64,000 nucleotides of DNA from Chloroflexota bacterium (GCA_025699005.1 JAILWI010000004.1:1-64000); one strand, 5' to 3'. Positions 7,117-15,008 are shown, numbered from the stretch's first letter. Notes: generated by a model not told the origin, from the sequence alone. Program-made: numbers and translations.

Positions 7117-8169
7117 ATGAGCGGACCTCGAACAGCGGCACGCCGCTCTCGACGCGCACGTAAGCTCGCGGCTCAGAGGGAGGAGTGGCGCCATCAAGCC
7201 GCGGCCGCCCAGCGCAATGCTCTTCATGAGGCAGAGGCCTGGCGTAGCGCGCTCGCACGGCACGCTTGCTTGCACGTGTACCACTGGACCCCACTTGCGA
7301 ACCTGCGGTCGATCCTTGACCACGGCCTGCTCACGGCGGCCGAACTCGCTCAGGCAGGAATCAAAGTCCGCCTAAAGTGGGGGAGAGGACTAGGCCCAAC
7401 GCCGCCCGGGTACTCCTCCGTTTCGCTCTCGGACTACCACCGGGGAATAGCTCGGACATCCTGGGAGCCTGCCGTCGTCCTGGCACTGTCGGCCGAGACA
7501 TCCATAGGCGCGACGTCGCGATATCGCACTGCTCCCGACGGGCCGCTTACTGGTGGCGGGCCTGACGCACTGTCGACTTTCGATTCGCTGTGGACGGGTG
7601 AGACGTCCCCCCGACTGCGTAGCCGCGTGGAGGTCCTCGTCGCTAACAGGATTCCACCCGACGCCATCGCAGAAGTGTGGACGCGCCCAGATAACGAGGC
7701 AGACGTGCGCTCCATCGTCGATGGCGCCGGCCTAACCGCTCCGCCGCTCGTCCTCGGAAAGCCGCTTGAACAAGGCGACCCGGAGGTGGCGTCCATCTAT
7801 TCGATGGATCTCGCATCCATTCTCGCTGGGGAGATCGGTGACGGCGCCGGGGCCGCCGACTCGCGTCAACGCAACGAGGAGCGCCGATCGCTGACTGACC
7901 TAGGTGATCGAATCATTCGTGAGATGGAGACGTGGACGGCCCGAGATGGCCCACCGAAGAACGGCGACTTTCGAAACCAGGTCATTCGATGGGCGCGACA
8001 GAGCGAGGATTTTGTGTCTCGCCATCGGGGATCGAAGGTCTTCGACTTTCCCGATCCTGGCACCCTCCCGACAGTACCGCGGTGGCGGGAGATCTACGGG
8101 GACTACATCCGTGAGCTCCAGGATCGACTGCGCGAGCTCGATGCGCCAGGTGCGGCCACTCGTTTCTGA
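7117..8169 (+). CDS. DarT-like ADP-ribosyltransferase-fold protein, no visible antitoxin
   Basis: A 350-residue protein. Residues 1-48 form a basic helical stretch. The segment VYHWTPLANLRSILDHGLL (54-72) matches the NAD-binding H-x-T and following helix of DarT/DUF4433 and PARP-like ADP-ribosyltransferases. RVEVLVANRIPPDAI (170-184) matches their C-terminal strand, with E172 in the place of the catalytic glutamate. The typical VPFYF motif of DarT is not obvious, so it is a divergent member. DarT enzymes ADP-ribosylate thymidine in single-stranded DNA and act in phage defence, paired with the macrodomain antitoxin DarG; no macrodomain is encoded nearby. The C-terminal 100 residues are of unknown type. 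The ATG at 7117 is preferred over GTG 7108 because of the -10 spacing. A non-toxic or self-regulated ART is possible. Confidence 0.5.
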   Translation: MSGPRTAARRSRRARKLAAQREEWRHQAAAAQRNALHEAEAWRSALARHACLHVYHWTPLANLRSILDHGLLTAAELAQAGIKVRLKWGRGLGPTPPGYSSVSLSDYHRGIARTSWEPAVVLALSAETSIGATSRYRTAPDGPLTGGGPDALSTFDSLWTGETSPRLRSRVEVLVANRIPPDAIAEVWTRPDNEADVRSIVDGAGLTAPPLVLGKPLEQGDPEVASIYSMDLASILAGEIGDGAGAADSRQRNEERRSLTDLGDRIIREMETWTARDGPPKNGDFRNQVIRWARQSEDFVSRHRGSKVFDFPDPGTLPTVPRWREIYGDYIRELQDRLRELDAPGAATRF

Positions 8170-8229
8170 CTGTGACGATCGACTCCGTGCTGGGTGTGGT
8201 CGCAGCGGCGCCTACTCTGGGATAAACAT

Positions 8230-8344
8230 GACAGTGGCGTAAGCGGCACTGGAAGACGGAGGTGGTCGTCGGGTCACTCGAGATGCTCTCGGGTCGGTCG
8301 AAGAAGGAGTACGCCCGGGAGGCGGAGGCCGTGGCCAACGCACC
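8230..8344 (+). repeat. 115-bp direct repeat, left copy
   Basis: Nearly identical (about eight differences and one deleted base) to 9515-9628 in the same orientation. The two copies flank the methyltransferase gene. This left copy overlaps the start of a small open frame that is intact here but frameshifted in the right copy. The first 20 bases also recur once more at 8547-8568. Confidence 0.85.
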
Positions 8345-8414
8345 GGATGAATCGGCTCCGGTGGCGGCCAACGGGGCTGCCACCAACGATCTCGAGGCTG
8401 CCATCGCGATGTGA
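8262..8414 (+). CDS. Small hypothetical protein (50 aa)
   Basis: From GTG 8262 (GGAAG six bases upstream) to TGA 8412-8414 the frame encodes 50 residues, including GSLEMLSGRSKKEYAREAEA and a C-terminal Ala/Asn-rich tail ending LEAAIAM. The frame is open from 8232. Codon third positions are GC-rich like those of real genes here, and a perfect hairpin begins six bases after the stop, both of which support expression. A second copy of its first half at 9515-9628 has lost one base and is out of frame. No family recognised. Confidence 0.4.
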   Translation: MVVGSLEMLSGRSKKEYAREAEAVANAPDESAPVAANGAATNDLEAAIAM

Positions 8415-8419
8415 TCCAG

Positions 8420-8457
8420 CTGGGCGGCGGGCTCGTCCCCCCCGGTCCGCCGCCCAG
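8420..8457 (+). terminator. Hairpin terminator after small gene
   Basis: Perfect 11-bp stem (CTGGGCGGCGG with CCGCCGCCCAG) and a 16-base loop, six bases past the stop at 8414. There is no U-run. Confidence 0.6.
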
Positions 8458-8719
8458 CAACCGATGCATGCCTTTAGTCCAGCTGGGGCCGTCATCACGT
8501 ACGCCCGTTGTCGCGGGGTCGGACCTGACGCCGGCCATTGGGTCAAACATCACAGTGGCGTGAGCGTCGCTGCCCACCCCAGCAGGAAGACCGCTTGCGG
8601 CCTCAAGCCTGAATCGCGCCGCATCCGCTCCGGGGAGAGCGGTGGGCGCTGCAAGCAATGTCCACTGACAGCAGCGCCGTGCCTTGCATGCGCCGCGGCC
8701 CTTCCCTCATCGGCGGCGA
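8458..8719. other. Intergenic region with third repeat fragment
   Basis: Contains a short relic of the flanking repeat (8547-8568) and a Cys-rich open frame on the plus strand (around 8590-8700: CGLKPESRR, CKQCP, CLAC) that has no convincing start. It converges on the methyltransferase gene. Nothing else is recognised. Confidence 0.4.
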
Positions 8720-9406
8720 CTAAGGGCGCGGATTCGTGGCCGCGAAGATCGCCATCGAACCGACCGTCTCGAGCTCCACGTGCCTGAACGAAGCGCCGAG
8801 CATCTCGCGGAGCCCCTCTTGGGTATCGCCCAGGTTGTCGAAGATGCCCCGCCGGTTGTTGGCCGTAAGAATCCTCTGCGACAACCAGGTGTGTGACCCC
8901 GAGGAACCGAGGATGGATGCGCCGAAGAGGACGCCAGTAGGTGCGAGGACGGCAGCGACATTCGCCACGGCCGCAGCCTTGCGCGTGAGCGGTCCGGGCA
9001 GGCAATGGATCACGCCGTGCAGCGCGGCCGAGTCGAACGTCCGATCAAGGGGGAGCGGCTTCAGGACGTCGGCCTCGACGGCCGTGATGTCCAGGGCCGT
9101 CAGTCGCCCGGAGGCGTGTTCAAGCACGTTCACGTTCGGGTCGAGGATGGTGACTTGGGCGCCCGGAGGCAGGCCGGCTCGTTCTAGGAAGTAACCGGTA
9201 CCCGGACCCACATCCAGGTGCTGAGGGCGGATGTGCCGCCGGTATCGCTCTACCAGAAGCGTGGTTGGGCAGCGCCACACCACGCGAGTAAAGAAGCCGA
9301 GGATCACGGGGTCGTAGATCTTCAGAAAGAACGGGGTGTACTCGCTCTGGCCACGGTAGGCGGGATCGTCACGCTGAATAGGCACAGGCTTCCTTCCTCG
9401 ACGCAT
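8720..9406 (-). CDS. Class I SAM-dependent methyltransferase
   Basis: A 228-residue protein. Motif I is HLDVGPGTGYFLERA, followed by acidic motif II in VTILDPNVNVLEHA and motif III ITAVEADVLKPLP; the segment FDSAALHGVIHCLPG is motif IV, as in UbiE/small-molecule methyltransferases. The N terminus (RGQSEYTPFFLKIYDPVILGFFTRVVWRCP) resembles proteins that methylate lipids or small metabolites. The ATG at 9406 is used; GTG 9385 has a better ribosome binding site (GGAAGGAAG) and would remove seven residues. The substrate cannot be told. The gene is bracketed by the 115-bp direct repeats, which suggests that it arrived or was duplicated with them. Confidence 0.75.
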   Translation of the reverse strand: MRRGRKPVPIQRDDPAYRGQSEYTPFFLKIYDPVILGFFTRVVWRCPTTLLVERYRRHIRPQHLDVGPGTGYFLERAGLPPGAQVTILDPNVNVLEHASGRLTALDITAVEADVLKPLPLDRTFDSAALHGVIHCLPGPLTRKAAAVANVAAVLAPTGVLFGASILGSSGSHTWLSQRILTANNRRGIFDNLGDTQEGLREMLGASFRHVELETVGSMAIFAATNPRP

Positions 9407-9514
9407 TGTCGCCGTCGGTTGCCCGCTTGGAAAGGTCTCCATGCGAGCCGTAGGTGGGATGGCCGGCGGCTTCGCGCGGTCTTGCCGACCGTCGAACGCG
9501 ACTGGGAGCAACTT

Positions 9515-9628
9515 GACAGTGGCGCAAGCGGCACTGGAAGACGGAGGTGGTCTTCGGGTCACTCGAGATGCTCTCAGGTCGGTCGAAAGAGGAATACCCC
9601 GGAAGGCGGAGGCCGTGGCCAGCGCACC
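9515..9628 (+). repeat. 115-bp direct repeat, right copy (one base deleted)
   Basis: Degenerate copy of 8230-8344. A missing base in the run corresponding to TACGCCCGG shifts the frame of the small protein encoded by the left copy, so this copy is a pseudogene fragment. Confidence 0.85.
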
Positions 9629-9658
9629 CGCCAGGCAACCGACCTGAGGGGCCCGGCG

Positions 9659-9664
9659 TAGAGT
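9659..9664 (+). promoter_or_regulatory. -10 element TAGAGT, leaderless type
   Basis: TAGAGT lies six bases before the GTG start at 9671 with no ribosome binding site. Confidence 0.5.
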
Positions 9665-9670
9665 GCGTCC

Positions 9671-10327
9671 GTGACGCCACCTCTCGTCCTTCGTGCCGCC
9701 GACATCGTGGCGGAACGGCCCGATGGCACGACGGACGACATCCACTTCACCGAGGCGCTGGCCGAGTCGGTCATCGGCCATGCGACCCGGCCGGGTGAGC
9801 TCGTCCTCGACCCGTTCGCCGGCTACGGCACGACGCTGGCGGTGGCGGTCCGCATGGGCCGGCGTGCCATCGGCATCGAGCTGCTCGAGGAGCATCTCGA
9901 GATCGCTCGGGCCCGGACCGGGGACAGGGCGACGCTGATCCAGGGAGATGCACGGCACCTGTCACGGCTCGTGGACGGGCCGGTGGACCTCGTGCTCACG
10001 TCTCCGCCCTACGCGACTGGGGGAGATCTCGCCGAAGACCCGCTCGCCGGGTATGCCGCGGGCGACGGCGACTACGATCGGTACCTGGAAGAGCTCGCCT
10101 CGATCTTCGACCAGGCGGCGAGCCTCCTGCGGCCCGGTGGTCAGCTGGTCATCAACGTCGGGAACGTCATCGCCAGCGACGGGTCCGTCACGCCGCTGGC
10201 CAGCGACCTCGTCCGTGTCGTCGACCCCCACCTCCCGGTGCTCGGCGTGACGACGCTCCGCTGGGATGAGCCGCCTCCCGGCCTGGATGGCGACTACCTG
10301 CTCTGGTTCGCGCGTCCCGTCGGTTGA
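9671..10327 (+). CDS. DNA methyltransferase (amino-MTase, TSPPY)
   Basis: A 218-residue N6-adenine or N4-cytosine DNA methylase. The order is circularly arranged: an N-terminal IHFTEALAESVIGHATRPGELVLDPFAGYGTT carries motifs X and I, GIELLEEHLEIA is motif II, and LVLTSPPYATGGD (motif IV) holds the catalytic TSPPY. LRPGGQLVINVGNV is motif VI. This is the compact beta-class layout without a clear target-recognition insertion. No cognate restriction enzyme sits beside it, so an orphan methylase, or a partner of the upstream modification-dependent nuclease island, are both possible. The GTG start has no ribosome binding site and a -10 box six bases upstream. Confidence 0.8.
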   Translation: MTPPLVLRAADIVAERPDGTTDDIHFTEALAESVIGHATRPGELVLDPFAGYGTTLAVAVRMGRRAIGIELLEEHLEIARARTGDRATLIQGDARHLSRLVDGPVDLVLTSPPYATGGDLAEDPLAGYAAGDGDYDRYLEELASIFDQAASLLRPGGQLVINVGNVIASDGSVTPLASDLVRVVDPHLPVLGVTTLRWDEPPPGLDGDYLLWFARPVG

Positions 10328-10442
10328 CGAGGCACCTGGGCGCAGATCGCGCTGCATGCTGGATGCAGCACGCGAACGCCGAATGTCCCGCCACCAGCGC
10401 GGCCCGGTCGCCGTTCCGGCCGGTGGCGGGTGACGGATCGGC

Positions 10443-10778
10443 CTACATGAGGCCGACGACGTGTCCCTCGGGATCGGCGAACAGGGCGACCGTCGTGTCG
10501 GGAGCCACCTCGGTGAGCGGCATGAGCACCTTGCCGCCTCGCTCCTCGACGCGCTTGAGCGTCTCTTCGGCATTGTCAGCGGCGACGTAGAAGGTGACGT
10601 GGCCACCCTGGCCCTCCGGCGCGGCGCCGATACCGCCGGTGAGCTCGCCCTGGCGAACCATCCCGTAGCCGCCCGGGTTGTTGGTGTCGAGGTCCCATCC
10701 GAAGACCTCTCGGTAGAAGCTCTGGAGGGCGTCGCCGTCCTTGCCGACGACCTCGACGTGCACGATCTTGGCTGCCAT
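10443..10778 (-). CDS. VOC-superfamily (glyoxalase-like) protein
   Basis: A 111-residue single-domain VOC protein: KIVHVEVVGKDGDALQSFYREVFGW at the start and FADPEGHVVGLM at the end are the two hallmark halves. The usual metal ligands are present as His near the start and Glu/His near the end. Such proteins include glyoxalases, dioxygenase-like enzymes and antibiotic-binding proteins; no substrate can be assigned. The ATG at 10778 has GAGGAG upstream, so the longer in-frame start is not used. It is divergent from the reductase gene at 10927. Confidence 0.85.
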   Translation of the reverse strand: MAAKIVHVEVVGKDGDALQSFYREVFGWDLDTNNPGGYGMVRQGELTGGIGAAPEGQGGHVTFYVAADNAEETLKRVEERGGKVLMPLTEVAPDTTVALFADPEGHVVGLM

Positions 10779-10926
10779 GGTTGGGGCTCCTCTCGGTGTG
10801 ATGACGAAACGAGTTGTCACCATCACGACGATCCACCCGCTCTGATTTCGACAGGCCGGAGCCCACGTCTATACTGGCCGCCCGCGGTCGCCATGCAGCG
10901 TGCGGGCACGCCCAGCCGAGAGACTC

Positions 10927-11673
10927 ATGACAGACGACTATCCGTACAACGGACGAATCAGCCGATGGGAAGAGGTCGCCCCCGGTCTGGCGATCGTCGC
11001 CGTCCAGGCGCTCGAGGAGCCCTTCGAGTTCCAGCCGGGCCAGTACGCCACGCTGGGGCTGATGGGTCCCGAGAAGCTGATCCAGCGACCGATGAGCATC
11101 TCCTCGTCCGCCGACGACCTGTCGGAGTACGAGTTCTTCATCCGTCGCGTCGAGACCGGCGGTCTCACGCCGCTGCTCTGGCAGCGATCGGTCGGTGATC
11201 CGATCAACATCAAGGGGCCGAAGGGCAAGTTCTTGCTCCAGGACGATGGACGGACCTGCCTGTTCGTGGCCTCCGGGACCGGTCTCGCCCCGTTCATGTC
11301 GATGATCGAGACGCTGCGAAGCCGGAACCAGTCGCGCGACATCGTGCTGCTCCATGGCGTGAGCCACGAGCACGACCTGGCGTGGCGCGCCGAGCTCTCG
11401 GAGCTCGCGAACGGCGACGGCTTCCCCCTGCGCTACGTCGGGACGATCTCGCGTCCGCAGCACAGCCCCGGCTGGGCCGGGGCGACCGGACGTGTCGAGG
11501 CGATCGTGTCCGACCAGCTGGATGCGCACGGGCTCGACGCGGGCAACACGACGATCTACCTGTGCGGCAACCCCGACATGGTGAGCGCGGTGGAGGAGAT
11601 CGCCACCGTCCGCGGCTTCGCGCCCGAGCAGGTGCGCAAGGAGCTCTACTGGCCGAAGGGGCGGCAGCACTGA
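10927..11673 (+). CDS. Ferredoxin--NADP reductase-like flavoprotein
   Basis: A 248-residue FNR-family oxidoreductase. The FAD-binding barrel carries QPGQYATLGL and the RxxS motif RPMSIS (about 54-60); the NAD(P)-binding half has VASGTGLAPFMSMIETL (around 119) and YLCGNPDMVSAVEE near the end. It should transfer electrons between NADPH and ferredoxin or flavodoxin. TATACT at 10870-10875 could be its -10 box, giving a leader of roughly 45 bases. metG starts ten bases after its stop, so the two are probably co-transcribed, although the functions are unrelated. Confidence 0.85.
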   Translation: MTDDYPYNGRISRWEEVAPGLAIVAVQALEEPFEFQPGQYATLGLMGPEKLIQRPMSISSSADDLSEYEFFIRRVETGGLTPLLWQRSVGDPINIKGPKGKFLLQDDGRTCLFVASGTGLAPFMSMIETLRSRNQSRDIVLLHGVSHEHDLAWRAELSELANGDGFPLRYVGTISRPQHSPGWAGATGRVEAIVSDQLDAHGLDAGNTTIYLCGNPDMVSAVEEIATVRGFAPEQVRKELYWPKGRQH

Positions 11674-11683
11674 GGATGCGCCG

Positions 11684-13249
11684 ATGACCGAGCGCTTCTA
11701 CCTCACCACCGCGATCTTCTATCCGAGCGAGCGACCGGCGCTGCACTCGATGTTCGAGGCCATCGGCGCCGACGCGATCGCCCGCTATGCCCGGCTTTCA
11801 GGTCGCGAGACGAGATTCCTGACGGGCATGGACGAGCACTCCGCCAACGTCGAGCGCGATGCGCGGGAGAGGGGGATCGACCCGCACGAGCTGATCGATC
11901 CCTGGGCCGCCACGTGGCAGGCCACGTTTGCCCGGTTCGGGATCAGCGCCGACCGCTTCATCCGCACCACCGATCCCGATCATGCGGCGGCGTCGGTCGA
12001 GATGGTGCGGCGCGCCCAGGCGGCCGGTGACGTGTACGAGGGGACGTACTCGGGCTGGTACTGCACCGGCTGTAACGAGTTCAAGACCGACCAGCAGCTG
12101 GTGAAGGGCCGATGCCCGGATCATCCGACGCTCGACCCGCAGTGGCTGGAGGAGAACAACTACTTCTTTCGGCTCAGCGCTTACCAGGAGCGCCTCGAGC
12201 GGCTCTACGCGGACAACCCCTCGTTCTGCGAGCCGGAGCACTTTCGCAACGAGGTCCTCGGCTGGCTTCGCGACGGTCTTCGCGACTTCAGCATCAGCCG
12301 ATCCGGCACGACGTGGGGCATCCCGTTTCCCGGCGACGACCGCCACCGCATCTACGTCTGGTTCGACGCGCTGACGAACTACCTGACCGGCGCGGGGTTC
12401 ATGTCCGACGAGGCGGCCTTCGAGCGCTGGTGGCCGGCCGACCTCCACGTCATCGGCAAGAACATCACCCGGTTCCACTGCCTCTACTGGCCGGCCATGC
12501 TCATGAGCGCGGGCCTGCCGCTGCCGAAGCAGGTCTTCGCGCACGGCTTCATGCTGGATCGGGGCGGCCAGCGCATGAGCAAGACGACCGGAAACACCCA
12601 CGACCCCGATGCCGCCGCCGACACCTTCGGCGTGGACGGGGTGCGTTACGTCGTGCTGCGCGAGGTGCCGTTCGACCGTGATGCGGATGTCACCTACGAC
12701 GGCTTCGTGCGCCGCTACAACGCGGACCTGGCGAACGACCTCGGCAACCTCGTGAACCGCACCGTGAGCATGAGCCGGCGCTACCTCGACGGACAGCTTC
12801 CCCCGGTGACCGATGCGACCGAGGCCGCCGATCTCGAGGTGCGGGCCGCGGCCGAGCGCGCGGTGGCGGCCTACCACGCGGCGATGGAGCAGCGTCACCT
12901 CGACGAGGCGCTCGCCGCCGCCATGGGCCTTGCCGGAACGGCGAACGGGTACGCCGAGAGCCAGGCGCCGTGGTCGCTGAACAAGGCGGGGGAGACCGCG
13001 CGAGTCGGACAGGTCCTGGCGGCCATGGCCGAGGCGTGCCGCATCCTCGGACATCTCCTGGCGCCGTTCGCCCCGACCGGCGCTCGAGCCATCCTCGATC
13101 AGCTCGGGGCTGACGTGCCGTACGACGATCGCGGCGCGGGCGGGCCTGGCTTCGACGAGCTCCTGCCGTGGGGCGGGGCGGGCCGTGGGCTCGTCACCGG
13201 CACGCCCAGCCCAATCTTCCCGCGCATCGAGCTGGAGGCGCCGGTCTGA
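11684..13249 (+). CDS. metG: Methionyl-tRNA synthetase, unusual HIGH motif
   Basis: A 521-residue class I synthetase that charges tRNA-Met. The catalytic fold is clear: MTERFYLTTAIFYPS, ARYARLSGRETRFLTGMDEH, the zinc knuckle CTGCNEF...GRCPDHP, YVWFDALTNYLT, and the KMSKS loop as QRMSKTTGNT (about 305). The C-terminal anticodon-binding helix bundle follows, without the C-terminal EMAP-like domain. Odd point: where the HIGH signature is expected (PHxGH), the sequence reads ERPALHSMFE, so neither histidine is in its normal place. A sequencing error would have to change several bases; a variant catalytic motif, or a second metG elsewhere, are alternatives. Confidence 0.9.
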   Translation: MTERFYLTTAIFYPSERPALHSMFEAIGADAIARYARLSGRETRFLTGMDEHSANVERDARERGIDPHELIDPWAATWQATFARFGISADRFIRTTDPDHAAASVEMVRRAQAAGDVYEGTYSGWYCTGCNEFKTDQQLVKGRCPDHPTLDPQWLEENNYFFRLSAYQERLERLYADNPSFCEPEHFRNEVLGWLRDGLRDFSISRSGTTWGIPFPGDDRHRIYVWFDALTNYLTGAGFMSDEAAFERWWPADLHVIGKNITRFHCLYWPAMLMSAGLPLPKQVFAHGFMLDRGGQRMSKTTGNTHDPDAAADTFGVDGVRYVVLREVPFDRDADVTYDGFVRRYNADLANDLGNLVNRTVSMSRRYLDGQLPPVTDATEAADLEVRAAAERAVAAYHAAMEQRHLDEALAAAMGLAGTANGYAESQAPWSLNKAGETARVGQVLAAMAEACRILGHLLAPFAPTGARAILDQLGADVPYDDRGAGGPGFDELLPWGGAGRGLVTGTPSPIFPRIELEAPV

Positions 13250-14049
13250 GCAAGGCCCGCCGGCCCTCGTCCCTGCCGGGCATCGTCGACTCCCATTGCC
13301 ATCTGCAGCACGAGCGGTTCGAGCTCGACCGGGATGCCGTCCTGGCCCGCGCGGCGGAGGCGGGGATCGAGCGCATCCTCGTCCCGGGCTGGGACCTGCC
13401 CTCGTCGTACGCCGCGCTCGAGCTCGCGTCGCGCCACGGCCCGCAGGTGGAGGCCGCCGTCGGCGTGCATCCGCACCACGCCGCGGAGACCGACGACGCC
13501 GGCTGGGACGAGCTGGAGCGGTTGGCAGCCGATGACCGGTGCCGGGCGGTCGGGGAGATCGGCCTGGATTACTTCCGCAACCTGTCGCCTCCCGACGTCC
13601 AGCGCGATGCGTTCGCGCGACAGCTGGCGCTGGCCGCCGGCCTCGACCGCCCCGTGCTCGTCCACGACCGCGATGCGCACGACGAGGTCACCGCCTCACT
13701 CGAGGCGTGGATCGGGCCCGCGCGCCGCCCCGTCAAAGGTGTGCTCCATGCGTTCTCGGGCGACGCGGCGATGGCTGAGCGCCTCACCGCTCGAGGGTTT
13801 CTCGTGAGCTTCGCCCTGCCGGTGACCTTCCGCAGCGCGGCCGGCCCGCGTGCCGCTGCCCCGACCATCGGGGATGGCACGTTCCTCGTCGAGACCGATG
13901 CGCCGTACCTCGGGCCGGATCGGGATCGGCGCAACGAGCCGACGACCGTCCTTCGCGTGGTGGCCGAGCTCGCACAACTCCGCGGCCAGGAGGCGGAGGC
14001 CGTCGCAGCCGGTGTCCGCCAGGCGTACGATCGGCTGATCGGAGCGTGA
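13168..14049 (+). CDS. tatD: TatD-family deoxyribonuclease
   Basis: A metal-dependent hydrolase of the TatD family. The recognisable domain begins at GIVDSHCHLQHERF (HxH metal ligands), with GEIGLDYFRN (Glu ligand), VLVHDRDAHDEV, GVLHAFSGDAAMAERL, and ETDAPYLGPDRDRRNEPT (Asp ligand). It acts as a 3'-5' exonuclease in DNA repair and turnover; the metG-tatD neighbourhood is widespread in bacteria. The start is unclear. The only in-frame GTG upstream is 13168, which overlaps metG by 82 bases; a CTG at 13246 overlapping the metG stop would fit the domain better. Confidence 0.85.
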   Translation: MGRGGPWARHRHAQPNLPAHRAGGAGLSKARRPSSLPGIVDSHCHLQHERFELDRDAVLARAAEAGIERILVPGWDLPSSYAALELASRHGPQVEAAVGVHPHHAAETDDAGWDELERLAADDRCRAVGEIGLDYFRNLSPPDVQRDAFARQLALAAGLDRPVLVHDRDAHDEVTASLEAWIGPARRPVKGVLHAFSGDAAMAERLTARGFLVSFALPVTFRSAAGPRAAAPTIGDGTFLVETDAPYLGPDRDRRNEPTTVLRVVAELAQLRGQEAEAVAAGVRQAYDRLIGA

Positions 14050-14157
14050 TCGAGCGCTCGCCGGCTCGGCGGGAAGGGGTTTGGCACGCCGGTTGCTCAG
14101 TAAGCGGGCGGTGGTGACGGTCACCGCCCTCGACGTCGAAGGAGGAGAACCCATCCG

Positions 14158-14394
14158 ATGGGCCAGGTCAACGTCAACACGCCCGGTGGCGGCACGGCTG
14201 GCGAGCCCGCCGGCAGCAGCGGCGCCGGATTCATCCTTGGGATCATCATCGCGATCGTCGTGATCGCGGTCCTCGTCTACGTGCTCGTGCTCGCCCCGGG
14301 CGGGAACGGGAACGGCGGCGGCGGGGACGGCGGGAACGACGGCGGAGGCGAGGAGCCGGTGCCGAGCGCACTCATGGTCACCTATCGGGCCTGA
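14158..14394 (+). CDS. Small single-span membrane protein
   Basis: 78 residues with GGAGGAG before the ATG. An extended N terminus (GQVNVNTPGGG), one transmembrane helix (about 24-46: GFILGIIIAIVVIAVLVYVLVLA) and a Gly/Asn-rich tail. Similar short proteins with 'MGQVNVNTP' starts occur in actinobacteria and Chloroflexota, without known function. A hairpin terminator follows directly. Confidence 0.7.
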   Translation: MGQVNVNTPGGGTAGEPAGSSGAGFILGIIIAIVVIAVLVYVLVLAPGGNGNGGGGDGGNDGGGEEPVPSALMVTYRA

Positions 14395-14418
14395 ACCGCC
14401 CCTCACGGCAATCACCCA

Positions 14419-14442
14419 CGCCCCGGCCCTCGTGCCGGGGCG
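14419..14442 (+). terminator. Hairpin terminator
   Basis: Nine-bp stem (CGCCCCGGC with GCCGGGGCG), six-base loop, between the small membrane protein gene and the groES promoter. No U-run follows. Confidence 0.6.
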
Positions 14443-14458
14443 TCGCCGTGTCCTCACC

Positions 14459-14488
14459 TTGACACTCGGAATCGGCGAGTGCTACCTT
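14459..14488 (+). promoter_or_regulatory. groESL promoter
   Basis: TTGACA (14459-14464) and TACCTT (14483-14488) with an 18-base spacer. The CIRCE operator begins six bases after the -10 box, so bound HrcA would cover the transcription start. Confidence 0.75.
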
Positions 14489-14493
14489 GCGTG

Positions 14494-14520
14494 TTAGCAC
14501 TCTCGTTGGTTGAGTGCCAG
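14494..14520. promoter_or_regulatory. CIRCE operator (HrcA binding site)
   Basis: TTAGCACTC-N9-GAGTGCCAG matches the CIRCE consensus TTAGCACTC-N9-GAGTGCTAA in 16 of 18 positions. A further half-site GAGTGCTA lies upstream at 14477-14484. HrcA repression of groESL, relieved on heat shock, is the expected control. hrcA is not in this window. Confidence 0.92.
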
Positions 14521-14620
14521 TTCCACGGTCGAATCGGCCGCCCTGGCACTCCCGCGGATGGCATCACAACATCGGATTCACCGAGGACCGGTTCCGCACG
14601 CAAGGAGGCACAACGCACAC

Positions 14621-14935
14621 ATGACCAGCACGGTCGGCGGCACGGCGACCCAGCTCAAGCCCCTGGGTGATCGCCTCGTCGTCAAGCCAACCCCGCGCGA
14701 GGAGATGACCAAGAGCGGCATCGTCCTCCCGGACACCGCCAAGGAGCGCCCCCAGGAGGGCACGATCATCTCGGTCGGCCCAGGCCGCACCCTTGATGAC
14801 GGCTCGCGGGAGGCCATGGAAGTGAGCGAGGGCCAGAAGGTCCTGTTCCAGAAGTACGCCGGGACCGAGTTCAAGCTGGATGACGAGGATCTCCTGATCC
14901 TCTCCCAGAAGGACATCCTGGCCGTCATCGAGTAG
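14621..14935 (+). CDS. groES: Co-chaperonin GroES
   Basis: 104 residues. [43 protein letters not shown] covers the first half and the mobile loop; the end is [26 protein letters not shown], standard for the family. The ATG at 14621 has CAAGGAGG 14 bases upstream. Heptameric lid for GroEL. First gene of the CIRCE-controlled unit, about 70 bases before groEL. Confidence 0.97.
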   Translation: MTSTVGGTATQLKPLGDRLVVKPTPREEMTKSGIVLPDTAKERPQEGTIISVGPGRTLDDGSREAMEVSEGQKVLFQKYAGTEFKLDDEDLLILSQKDILAVIE

Positions 14936-15008
14936 CGAGCTCCACCAAGCCAACCCACCATCGCTGCGGGATGCCGCGGCGATCCACCGAGGAGGATGAG
15001 ACAGAACC

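Noticed and set aside
8590-8700. Zinc-finger-like open frame
   Set aside because: Several cysteines, but no start codon, no ribosome binding site and opposite orientation to the methyltransferase gene; cannot be supported.
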